Shown here: positions 1-5,967 of the stretch, in pieces
How positions within the stretch are numbered: the first letter of the stretch is position 1
Layout: each line of letters opens with the position of its first letter
Source: Hermodarchaeum sp048885185
GTDB lineage: Archaea; Asgardarchaeota; Hermodarchaeia; Hermodarchaeales; Hermodarchaeaceae
Length of the DNA stretch: 6,168 nucleotides
NCBI GenBank assembly: GCA_048885185.1
Contig: JBHLQC010000100.1
Location: forward strand, 1 to 6,168
Reading direction: 5' to 3'
The notes under the pieces: generated by a model
Databases searched by the model: none
Seen by the model: the letters and a program-made list of their open reading frames with translations, nothing else
What the model was told of the DNA's origin: nothing
Translations under genes and position numbers: made by a program

Positions 1-127
1 CCCTTAATGCCATCGCAAAGAGAATTCGGGGATCACCAATTGCCTTATTCATATCAGGAAATTTACCCACACGACCCTTCTCGGGTTTGGATATCTCACC
101 CTTAATCAGATGCCCAAAGAATCGCAT
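1..127 (-). CDS. Unrecognised protein, N-terminal 42 residues only (runs off left edge)
   Basis: This reading frame opens with ATG at 127 and continues without a stop to the window edge, so only the N-terminus is visible. It begins MRFFGHLIKGEISKPEKG and has further basic and hydrophobic residues (…KFPDMNKAIGDPRILFAMAL). An AGGTG ribosome-binding site lies seven bases before the ATG, the same type as at other genes here, which is the main reason for calling it real. There is no signal peptide or clear membrane segment in the visible part. I do not recognise the family and assign no function. It follows the CPxC protein gene on the same strand after a 123-base gap, so it could be co-transcribed, but no promoter or terminator in the gap settles this. 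Confidence 0.6.
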   Translation of the reverse strand, partial: MRFFGHLIKGEISKPEKGRVGKFPDMNKAIGDPRILFAMALR

Positions 128-134
128 GATATAC

Positions 135-139
135 CACCT
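135..139 (-). promoter_or_regulatory. Shine-Dalgarno site for the left-edge gene
   Basis: Read on the minus strand this is AGGTG, within AAGGTGG, complementary to the usual 3' end of archaeal 16S rRNA. It lies seven bases before the ATG at 127 and fixes that start. Confidence 0.6.
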
Positions 140-250
140 TCTTACTTTTAGTGGAAATTCGCGAGTTTGGTAGAAGCTCGAAAGTACCTGCTATTATGCC
201 TATCACTTACTCAAGAATTCTGCTCTAAGTATTTGCGAGGATCCTAATTC

Positions 251-1111
251 TTATCCCAGGGGTCCCCACATGGCTCGTGACCGTTTTTTATAAATTATTG
301 CCTCCCCCTCCCTGAGCATTTCTAATGCCTTGAGTAGTAGAAATGGAGACAACCCTTCCTCTTCAATGATTTCAAGTATTTCCGAGAGCATGAAATAGCC
401 ATCTAGTTTATCTTCAACAGCTGCAAGTTCGTCCTTTGCGATATCATCAGGTAATGAGTACCGTTTCATCGCATCATACATAACCGGCTTGACCATGATC
501 TTAGGCGCAATTTGTGCACTTTCAGCCAATGCTGTAAAGATACCCGGGCGAATTGATTCGTTGTTTTCCGTTGCTGCGTCAAGAATCTTCAGGTAAATCT
601 GAAAAGTAGCTCTTGTGAGTGGTTCAGTCTCTTCAAGGGAAGCAAACGAGGTTAATAACAGAGGTTCAAGACTTCCAATTGTTTCATCACTGTCAACAAT
701 AAACCGTCCTTTTATCCTGCCAGATGGAGAAATGAGATTATCAAGGGTTGGTCCCGCCTCTTTAAGTGCCACGATGCCAATGCCTTTAGAATCTGCGTAT
801 TCTACTCCACGAATCTTCACTAACTCCTTTAGAAGAGTTGGCATTTCAATTATTTTATCCTTAGATTTTAGCACTTTCAATGTGACTGCTAGTTGATCTT
901 GGAGGTCCTCAGTTACGAGGGTTTCATGGCTCTCAATGCCTCGAACATGGTAATCTGCATCAATGTAGAAGACAAGGAGGTGACTTGGTGTTCCATGAAC
1001 ATTTACAATCGAAACAGGATAGGACGTAGCGGATTTGATTTTGCTTTCGTCGACTCCTATTACGATGCGTTTCCTGCAAATAGGGCAATCAGCCCACACC
1101 TCTTTTTCCAT
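251..1111 (-). CDS. Unassigned archaeal protein with N-terminal CPxC / HGxPxH motif, possible zinc site
   Basis: A 286-residue soluble protein whose function I cannot name. Near the N-terminus a CPIC pair (residues 9-12) is followed by VHGTPSH (38-44) and then a strand ending in YIDADYHVRGIE (49-60). The only two cysteines are in CPIC, so a metal site would need H39 and H44, or a partner chain; that is inference. The middle is mixed alpha/beta and the last 50 or so residues (LSEILEIIEEEGLS onward, ending in a basic KKRSR stretch) look like a winged-helix or helical-hairpin fold. No signal peptide or membrane segment is seen. I prefer ATG at 1111 because GGTGAT, a strong ribosome-binding match, lies nine bases before it; an in-frame TTG at 1129 would add six residues but has no such site. 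The gene lies downstream of AOR on the same strand after 217 bases containing a palindrome, so it may be separately controlled. Confidence 0.8.
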   Translation of the reverse strand: MEKEVWADCPICRKRIVIGVDESKIKSATSYPVSIVNVHGTPSHLLVFYIDADYHVRGIESHETLVTEDLQDQLAVTLKVLKSKDKIIEMPTLLKELVKIRGVEYADSKGIGIVALKEAGPTLDNLISPSGRIKGRFIVDSDETIGSLEPLLLTSFASLEETEPLTRATFQIYLKILDAATENNESIRPGIFTALAESAQIAPKIMVKPVMYDAMKRYSLPDDIAKDELAAVEDKLDGYFMLSEILEIIEEEGLSPFLLLKALEMLREGEAIIYKKRSRAMWGPLG

Positions 1112-1120
1112 GAGCACCGC

Positions 1121-1126
1121 ATCACC
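1121..1126 (-). promoter_or_regulatory. Shine-Dalgarno site deciding the start of the CPxC protein
   Basis: Minus-strand GGTGAT is fully complementary to ATCACC near the 16S rRNA 3' end. It sits nine bases before the ATG at 1111 and falls inside the longer version that would start at TTG 1129, so it favours the shorter protein. Confidence 0.5.
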
Positions 1127-1165
1127 CAATCATTATTGAAAGCCATTATCCACCGCAAATCATAG

Positions 1166-1191
1166 AAACCCTTTACAATTGGAAAGGGTTT
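1166..1191. promoter_or_regulatory. 26-base near-perfect palindrome, candidate operator or transcript hairpin
   Basis: The arms AAACCCTTT (1166-1174) and AAAGGGTTT (1183-1191) are exact reverse complements. The eight central bases are themselves symmetric (C-AATT-G) except for one pair (1175/1182), so 24 of 26 bases obey two-fold symmetry. It lies 54 bases upstream of the CPxC protein start and about 140 bases past the AOR stop. Such symmetry suits a dimeric helix-turn-helix repressor. As RNA read leftwards it would form a nine-pair stem ending in UUU, so a terminator-like role for the AOR transcript is also possible. I see no second copy in the window. Confidence 0.5.
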
Positions 1192-1328
1192 GTTAGGACT
1201 TCGTCAAGATAATTTTTGATGAAGCGGTTTTATTTGTTCCGAAGATGAGTTCGTTTCAAATGTATCATTAAAGGAAACCCCAAAGCCTGTAGTAACTCAT
1301 CGAAGCCTGTTGGCCAGTTAATTTTACA

Positions 1329-3242
1329 CTAGGTTAGAAGTACTCCTTGTGATTTCAAATCCTTCGCGATATCCTCAAGCCCTAGCGTTTGAAGAATGTT
1401 ATATGTGGGAATTCCTGTCTTAACGTCCCAGCCATAAAGTTTGTAGTATTCATCTAACATGGGCTCTAAATCAACTGTTTGTCCTTTGCTTGGACCACTG
1501 GGAAATGGGTCATGTGTAAAACGACGGGGTAATCGATCATCTTTTCGCGTAATGCCTTCACGAACGTTAAAGCTCCGTTTCAATGTCACTAATCGCGCTC
1601 CAATATGCATCATTTCCTTGACACTATCAAAAGCGGGTTCACCTGTCACTGAGGCTAAAAGGGGAGCAAAATCTTCAACCCAGAATATCGGGGGCCATGA
1701 ACAGGTGTACCAACACACAATAAGACTATCGCGAATCGTGTAGACCTTTTCAGTCACCACCGTGGCTAGAGCTTTGTGGGTTTCCACGTAAGGGTCACAG
1801 ATTTCTGGGAGTTTGTCCTCTCCGAAGCGTTCTGCTGCAACGTCTTTGTAAGCCAACTGATCCATCGTTACAAGATTTCGTAAATGGTCGGCTCCTCGGG
1901 CTGACACAGCATGACCCAAAGCCATGGATCGATGGGCTCGTCCATCCTGCCCTGAAATTTCCATCCCTTTGACTGTCATATCATAGGGTTCTGCTGCGGC
2001 ACCTTTTTTCTTAGCAATACGGTGGCTTCCTTCTGCTGCTAGGTCTCCCAAGCCCTTTCGTTCAGCAATTGCGTGCACCAATTGAACAAGAGCTTCTGCA
2101 TTACCCCATCGAATATCCAATTCGCGCCGTTCTTCTTCGGACAATAGATCATGCTCGGCCAATTCCATGAGAAAGGCAGCCGTACAACCCGCGCTGATTA
2201 TATCTAATCCATATTCATTGCACAAGTGCTGGGTTTGCAAAATTGTTGGAATATCATCAATTCCCACATTACTCCCCATTGCCATAATGCCCTCATATTC
2301 CGGGCCTTCAGTAATGAGCCCCTTATAGGCTCCTTCTTCAACTTTGAATGCTTTCTTACACGCTAGTCGGCATGTCGCACAGGCTCGTGTGGTGTGATAA
2401 TAGTGGTCGTGAAAGGTTTCAGCGGAAATTCGGTCCCATCCCTCGTAGACTCCTTCTCGGTGGTTATAGGTGGGTAACTCTCCGATATTTTGTTTGGTTG
2501 CCACTAGAATAGGCGTGCCATATTTACGCATTTCCAGAGCTTGAGGATTTTCTTGGACTCGCTTATGACCGTCTTCCCACAGGGCTTTGAAGCGTTGGGG
2601 ATCTGCCACGTCAACACTCCCTGTTCCCCGCACCACGATGGCTTTCAGATTTTTACTTCCCATCACTGCTCCTAGTCCTGTCCGCCCTGCTGCGCGAGCT
2701 CCATCCACCATTATCGCTGAATATCTTACCAGATTTTCTCCACCAGGACCAATTAGGGCTACATGGCCATGTTGCTGTTTTAGATTTTTTCGCAGTTCTT
2801 TGGAGCCTTTGAGCGTTTTCTGTCCCCAGTATGGTGTTCCAGAATGAAACTCTATCTTTTCATCAACAATAGAGACTACCGTAGGCTTCTCAGCTTGTCC
2901 CCCAATAATGATGAAATCATATCCCGCATATTTGATTTCAGGTCCAAGATGTCCCCCGACATGACTTTCCGCCCAAATACCAGTAAGCGGCGATTTACTC
3001 ACCACAGCCATGCGACCTGCTGTTGGCCACACTGTGCCAGTAGCTGGACCCGTACAGAAGTACAACTTATTCTCAGGTCCCAACGGATCAATGCCTTTTG
3101 GCACTTCATGGTAAAGGAGGTGTCCAGCATAACCAGTTCCTCCAATGAACCGGCGTGCGAGATCCTGAGAGGTGGACTCGGTGGTAACATTCTGAGTAGT
3201 CAAATCGATGCGCAGAATCTTACCCGCATAGCCTTTGTACAT
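1329..3242 (-). CDS. aor: Tungsten-dependent aldehyde:ferredoxin oxidoreductase (AOR family)
   Basis: This cytoplasmic enzyme family oxidises aldehydes to carboxylic acids at a tungsten bis-pyranopterin centre and passes electrons through a [4Fe-4S] cluster to ferredoxin. At 637 residues it is full length (family about 600-640). The N-terminal domain begins MYKGYAGKILRIDLT with a glycine-rich FIGGTGYAG (32-40); the pterin-binding signature GAVMGSKNLKAIVVRGTG is at 191-208; GPEYEG (313-318) and EYGLD (343-347) follow. The cluster cysteines are C288, C291 and C295 in CATCRLAC, with C510 in DSLIVC as the fourth ligand. The C-terminal LDEYYKLYGWD is typical of the family. The aldehyde used, and the exact subfamily (AOR, FOR, GOR or WOR-like), cannot be read from sequence. 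The ATG start has GGAGGT seven bases before it, inside the end of the ferredoxin gene, with one base between the genes: a tight operon. Confidence 0.95.
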   Translation of the reverse strand: MYKGYAGKILRIDLTTQNVTTESTSQDLARRFIGGTGYAGHLLYHEVPKGIDPLGPENKLYFCTGPATGTVWPTAGRMAVVSKSPLTGIWAESHVGGHLGPEIKYAGYDFIIIGGQAEKPTVVSIVDEKIEFHSGTPYWGQKTLKGSKELRKNLKQQHGHVALIGPGGENLVRYSAIMVDGARAAGRTGLGAVMGSKNLKAIVVRGTGSVDVADPQRFKALWEDGHKRVQENPQALEMRKYGTPILVATKQNIGELPTYNHREGVYEGWDRISAETFHDHYYHTTRACATCRLACKKAFKVEEGAYKGLITEGPEYEGIMAMGSNVGIDDIPTILQTQHLCNEYGLDIISAGCTAAFLMELAEHDLLSEEERRELDIRWGNAEALVQLVHAIAERKGLGDLAAEGSHRIAKKKGAAAEPYDMTVKGMEISGQDGRAHRSMALGHAVSARGADHLRNLVTMDQLAYKDVAAERFGEDKLPEICDPYVETHKALATVVTEKVYTIRDSLIVCWYTCSWPPIFWVEDFAPLLASVTGEPAFDSVKEMMHIGARLVTLKRSFNVREGITRKDDRLPRRFTHDPFPSGPSKGQTVDLEPMLDEYYKLYGWDVKTGIPTYNILQTLGLEDIAKDLKSQGVLLT

Positions 3243-3243
3243 C

Positions 3244-3774
3244 CTACTTACCTCCCTGCCGATTTAGCGGCAGTTCCTTTTGCTGAAGAAAGAATTCCAA
3301 GGCCTCCATCATATCCTCGACACCGAATTCGCCTTCAATCGGCTTATCAGTATACACTAACGCTTCAGTAGGGCAGAATTTGACACATTGCGGGTCCCCA
3401 CCACAAAGGTCACATTTCAAGGGAAACTGCGTATCCTTATCCAGGCGAATCGCTAACTTCTGCTCGGAAGCCACTGTATCAAGTCCTATGACACAGGCAC
3501 TCACACACGAACCACACTGAATACACAAGTCCTGATCAACCACGACAGCATTTGTCTCTGCATCACGGGAAATGGCTTCTTCTGGACATGCTTCAAGACA
3601 TGGGGCATCAGCACACTGCTGACAAACCACGGGCACATCCTGAACGGTCTCATCAAAAGACAGAACCTGAATACGTGCTTTACTTGGCTGAAATCGCCCT
3701 TCATGTCGCTCACTACATGTCAATTCACAAACACGGCATCCAGAACATCGATTGGGAATCACAGCAACCCTCAA
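3244..3774 (-). CDS. Four-cluster [4Fe-4S] ferredoxin-like electron-transfer subunit paired with AOR
   Basis: A 176-residue protein of the HycB/DmsB-like polyferredoxin type. Sixteen cysteines fall in four groups: C10-C13-C16-C20, C51-C54-C59-C63, C84-C87-C90-C94 and C121-C124-C130-C134, enough for four [4Fe-4S] clusters. There are no other cysteines, no twin-arginine signal and no membrane segment, so it should be cytoplasmic. It very probably takes electrons from AOR, encoded one base downstream. Similar subunits accompany some bacterial and archaeal AOR enzymes; pairing here rests on gene order. The start is uncertain: TTG at 3774 (a TAG lies in frame two codons earlier) or GTG at 3762, which has GAGGG just before it and would give a protein four residues shorter beginning at VIPNRCSGC. 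Both versions keep every cluster ligand. It is the first gene of its transcript, so its promoter lies in the divergent region upstream. Confidence 0.93.
   Translation of the reverse strand: MRVAVIPNRCSGCRVCELTCSERHEGRFQPSKARIQVLSFDETVQDVPVVCQQCADAPCLEACPEEAISRDAETNAVVVDQDLCIQCGSCVSACVIGLDTVASEQKLAIRLDKDTQFPLKCDLCGGDPQCVKFCPTEALVYTDKPIEGEFGVEDMMEALEFFLQQKELPLNRQGGK
3250..3255 (-). promoter_or_regulatory. Shine-Dalgarno site of AOR inside the ferredoxin gene end
   Basis: Minus-strand GGAGGT lies seven bases before the AOR ATG and encodes the last Gly-Gly of the ferredoxin subunit. This overlap couples translation of the two proteins. Confidence 0.7.
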
Positions 3775-3948
3775 AATCTATCACAAACCTGGTAAAATCC
3801 TCACCTAGAGGGCTCTGATATGTCAAAAAAAGCTTATGAATCAACCTCGAGATTTTGATTGTGTCACCTTCCTCACCGAACAGTTTTTTAGAGTCCGACC
3901 GTAAACCCAAGAATAGAACAGAGCAACTTCAGCGGGAAGCGCGCAACC
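3775..3948. promoter_or_regulatory. Divergent intergenic region with promoters for the ferredoxin-AOR operon and the GTPase
   Basis: The two transcription units start back to back here, so both promoters should lie in these 174 bases. Read on the minus strand, CATAAG (about 3833-3838) and ACATATC (about 3815-3821) are TATA-like elements at suitable distance from the ferredoxin start. On the plus strand the T-rich TTTTTTAG (3884-3891) is the nearest A/T-rich element to the GTPase. None is a close match to the archaeal consensus, so exact sites are uncertain. No RNA gene or protein gene is supported inside. Confidence 0.4.
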
Positions 3949-4494
3949 GTGGAAGACGAAGGCATAATGCTCAAACTCGTCATCGCAGGCGAAGGTGGCG
4001 TGGGCAAAACCACAATGGTCCGACGATATGTTGAGGGGACATACCATGACAGCATTTTGACCGTCGGCGCTGCTTTTGCAGCGAAGCGATTATTAGTGAA
4101 TAATAGTGAGGAGCAGACGGCTGTTAAGTTGCAGATTTGGGATTTTGGTGGGGAGAAGCGGTTTCGGTTTTTGTTGCCGAAGTTTTGCCTTGGGGCACGT
4201 GGGGCGATGCTTGCCTTTGATTTAAATCGATTTAGTACGTTTTTGAAGCTTGATCAGTGGCTTGAGCTTATCCGGGATAACACCGAAGAGATTCCTATCG
4301 TGTTGATTGGGATGAAGGCGGATTTACAGCGGGCGATTGAGCAAAAGGAAGTTGTCAATTTCGCGAAGACACATAATTTGAAAGCGTATTTTGAGACGAG
4401 TTCAAAGGATGATGTGAATGTCACTCCTGCTTTTGAGTATATTGCGAAAGAAATGCTAGATTATGTGCAGCAACGCGTGAATAAATCCGCTTAG
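3949..4494 (+). CDS. Ras/Rab-like small GTPase with divergent G3 and G4 boxes
   Basis: A 181-residue single-domain GTP-binding protein, the usual size of the Ras superfamily. G1 is GEGGVGKT (14-21). T38 in ILTVGAAF is the likely switch I threonine, as in Rab TVG. G3 is WDFGGEKRF (64-72) where Rab has WDTAGQERF, so glutamate stands in place of the catalytic glutamine. G4 reads GMKAD (121-125), methionine replacing the guanine-contacting asparagine of NKxD. G5 is ETSSK (149-153). There is no C-terminal prenylation cysteine and no membrane segment, so it is probably cytosolic. WDFGGE-type GTPases are numerous in Asgard archaea; the cellular role is unknown. The start may be GTG at 3949 or ATG at 3967 (MLKLVIAG), six codons later; ribosome-binding matches are weak for both. 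It lies 57 bases before AsnRS on the same strand and diverges from the ferredoxin-AOR operon. Confidence 0.93.
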   Translation: MEDEGIMLKLVIAGEGGVGKTTMVRRYVEGTYHDSILTVGAAFAAKRLLVNNSEEQTAVKLQIWDFGGEKRFRFLLPKFCLGARGAMLAFDLNRFSTFLKLDQWLELIRDNTEEIPIVLIGMKADLQRAIEQKEVVNFAKTHNLKAYFETSSKDDVNVTPAFEYIAKEMLDYVQQRVNKSA

Positions 4495-4501
4495 GATTAC
4501 A

Positions 4502-4509
4502 TTTTAAAT
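4502..4509 (+). promoter_or_regulatory. Possible TATA element for asparaginyl-tRNA synthetase
   Basis: TTTTAAAT lies just after the GTPase stop. Transcription starting about 25 bases later would begin near 4533, a few bases before the AGGTGA site at 4539, giving a short leader. This suggests AsnRS can be transcribed on its own as well as from upstream. Inferred from position and composition only. Confidence 0.35.
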
Positions 4510-4538
4510 CAACTCTGCTTTTATTCCCTCCTTGTAAT

Positions 4539-4544
4539 AGGTGA
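4539..4544 (+). promoter_or_regulatory. Shine-Dalgarno site fixing the TTG start of AsnRS
   Basis: AGGTGA matches the 16S rRNA 3' end and ends seven bases before TTG 4552. No in-frame ATG or GTG exists between the GTPase stop and this point, so the site supports a TTG start. Confidence 0.65.
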
Positions 4545-4551
4545 CTTTAAC

Positions 4552-5865
4552 TTGAAAGACAAAGTGCTCAAAACGTTTGGAAAAACCCATTACGTATCAG
4601 AACTGGTTCCCTCGATGAAAGACAAATCAGTCACACTCACTGGATGGGTTCACCGTAAACGCGAACATGGTGGTGTCATTTTCATCATTGTACGCGATCC
4701 CACAGGTGTTGTTCAGGTGGCAGGACATCGTGGGCAAATGCCAGATGCGATTTTTGATGCTATGCAGCAAGTGACTGTCGAATCGTCCATTATTGTTACG
4801 GGAATCATTGCAATTGATAAACGCGCTCCAACGGGTATAGAGTTGAAGGTCACCGAATTTCAAGTCATTAATCTCGCTGATTCAGAGTGGCCCTTGGAAA
4901 AGGATGCGGGTGATGCGTTTCTATATGACAAGCGACACCTCTATCTTCGCAGTCCTAGCCAAACATCGATAATGCAAATTAAAGCTGGGATTAGTCGCGC
5001 GGCTCATCAATTCTTTGATGGCGAGGGATTCACTGAAATCTTTCCCCCCGTCATGGTGGGGGCTAGTGTAGAGGGAGGAGCTACCCTCTTTCCTTTCAAG
5101 TACTTTGGAAGTACTGCATATCTTAGTCAGAGTGCACAGTTGTATGAAGAGGCGGCAATTTGTGGCTTGGAAAAGGTGTATTTGTTGTCGCCGAGTTTTC
5201 GTGCCGAAAAGCATCGGACCCGTCGACATCTGACAGAATATTGGCATTTAGAATCTGAGATTCTCTTTGGGACTCATGATGATATTATGGGTGTAGAAGA
5301 ACGGCTCGTTCACGCGATGGTCTCCTATGTGGAAAAGCATCACCAGAGCCAATTGAAAATTCTTGATGCTAAGGTACGAGTTCCCAAACTACCTTTCAAA
5401 CGCATTACTTATGATGAGGCTGTGGAAATTGCTGGTCAACAAGGGTTCACAGTTAGATGGGGTGAAGATTTGGGGACCGAAGCTGAACGCGCAGTATCGA
5501 AGCAATTCAAAGATCCCTTTTTCATCATGGGGTATCCAACTGCAGCTCGGTCATTTTATCATATGCCTAATCCTGCACGTCCTGAGGTTACCTTAAGCAG
5601 CGATCTGATTGCACCAGAAGGATATGGTGAATTGACTAGTGGTGGTCAGCGTATCCACGATTTAGATCTTCTGTTAGAACGGATTAAGAATGAAAAACTG
5701 GATCCGTCTGCCTACGATTGGTATCTCGAGTTGCGGAAATTTGGATTACCCCCGCATTCAGGGTTCGGGATGGGGCTAGAACGATTTTTAGTTTGGCTTT
5801 TGCGCCTTAAACACATTCGCGAGGCGTGCCTGTTCCCCAGGACGCCAAGCCGGATACATCCTTAG
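4552..5865 (+). CDS. asnS: Asparaginyl-tRNA synthetase, archaeal type
   Basis: This cytoplasmic class II enzyme charges tRNA-Asn with asparagine using ATP. The 437 residues have the full family layout: an N-terminal OB-fold anticodon-binding domain (about 25-110, with VTLTGWVHRKREHGG), then the catalytic core. Signatures include FPPVMVGASVEGGATLF (164-180), AYLSQSAQLY (189-198), motif 2 from FRAEKHRTRRH to WHLESE (217-236), APEGYGE (354-360) and motif 3 PHSGFGMGLER (401-411), ending LFPRTPSRIHP. As I recall them, the pyrococcal AsnRS shares EGGATLF, YLSQSAQLY and the LFPRTP end; these features favour AsnRS over AspRS. The OB domain rules out the truncated archaeal asparagine synthetase paralogue. 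A TTG start is used, supported by AGGTGA upstream. Having AsnRS means the cell can make Asn-tRNA directly instead of only by amidation. It is in the same frame as the preceding GTPase, separated by one TAG and 19 sense codons. Confidence 0.95.
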   Translation: MKDKVLKTFGKTHYVSELVPSMKDKSVTLTGWVHRKREHGGVIFIIVRDPTGVVQVAGHRGQMPDAIFDAMQQVTVESSIIVTGIIAIDKRAPTGIELKVTEFQVINLADSEWPLEKDAGDAFLYDKRHLYLRSPSQTSIMQIKAGISRAAHQFFDGEGFTEIFPPVMVGASVEGGATLFPFKYFGSTAYLSQSAQLYEEAAICGLEKVYLLSPSFRAEKHRTRRHLTEYWHLESEILFGTHDDIMGVEERLVHAMVSYVEKHHQSQLKILDAKVRVPKLPFKRITYDEAVEIAGQQGFTVRWGEDLGTEAERAVSKQFKDPFFIMGYPTAARSFYHMPNPARPEVTLSSDLIAPEGYGELTSGGQRIHDLDLLLERIKNEKLDPSAYDWYLELRKFGLPPHSGFGMGLERFLVWLLRLKHIREACLFPRTPSRIHP

Positions 5866-5873
5866 ATTGTCGT

Positions 5874-5888
5874 AAAGTAAACTTTTTT
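5874..5888 (+). terminator. Probable transcription terminator after AsnRS
   Basis: The short inverted repeat AAAGT-AA-ACTTT runs into a six-T run (5883-5888) eight to twenty-three bases past the AsnRS stop. Archaeal RNA polymerase commonly stops at such T-runs; the weak stem is probably incidental. Confidence 0.45.
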
Positions 5889-5914
5889 CATTATCATTCG
5901 GAGGTCGGGGCAAG

Positions 5915-5922
5915 CTTAAAGA
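5915..5922 (+). promoter_or_regulatory. Possible TATA element for the right-edge gene
   Basis: CTTAAAGA lies 46 bases before the ATG at 5968; with the usual spacing the transcript would begin near 5945. The preceding T-run terminator makes a separate promoter here sensible. The match is modest. Confidence 0.3.
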
Positions 5923-5956
5923 TGAGTGTCCGTTCTAGTAACCAGCTCGGATATCT

Positions 5957-5961
5957 AGGTG
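5957..5961 (+). promoter_or_regulatory. Shine-Dalgarno site for the right-edge gene
   Basis: AGGTG sits six bases before ATG 5968, the same sequence and spacing as at other genes in the window, and is the main evidence for that start. Confidence 0.6.
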
Positions 5962-5967
5962 CCTTGT

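Larger units (their letters stand above)
1112..1328. other. Intergenic region between AOR and the CPxC protein gene
   Basis: This 217-base gap holds no credible gene. Besides the palindrome it has an A/T-rich stretch on the minus strand (about 1206-1220, TCAAAAATTATC) that could act as a TATA element with transcription starting near the palindrome, and two copies of AAGCCTGT (1283-1290 and 1303-1310) spaced exactly 20 bases apart. No strong T-run terminator for AOR is visible. The promoter reading is inference. Confidence 0.3.

Noticed and set aside
1112..1129. TTG start giving a 292-residue CPxC protein
   Set aside because: No ribosome-binding site precedes TTG 1129, whereas GGTGAT precedes ATG 1111 at a usable distance.
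615..1165. Two plus-strand open frames opposite the CPxC protein
   Set aside because: Low-complexity-like, unconserved-looking sequence, antisense to a gene with a good start site and ordered motifs.
2844..3371. Long plus-strand open frame opposite AOR and ferredoxin (175 codons)
   Set aside because: It is antisense to two well-identified genes, has no recognisable motifs and no ribosome-binding site; a shadow of their codon usage.
3552..3818. Plus-strand open frame opposite the ferredoxin N-terminus
   Set aside because: The opposite strand carries sixteen correctly spaced cysteines; this frame has no domain features.
4483..4491. C-terminal prenylation site on the GTPase
   Set aside because: The protein ends NKSA, with no cysteine near the C-terminus.
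4552..5865. AspRS or asparagine synthetase paralogue instead of AsnRS
   Set aside because: The EGGATLF, YLSQSAQLY and LFPRTP features favour AsnRS, and the complete OB-fold domain excludes the truncated synthetase paralogue.
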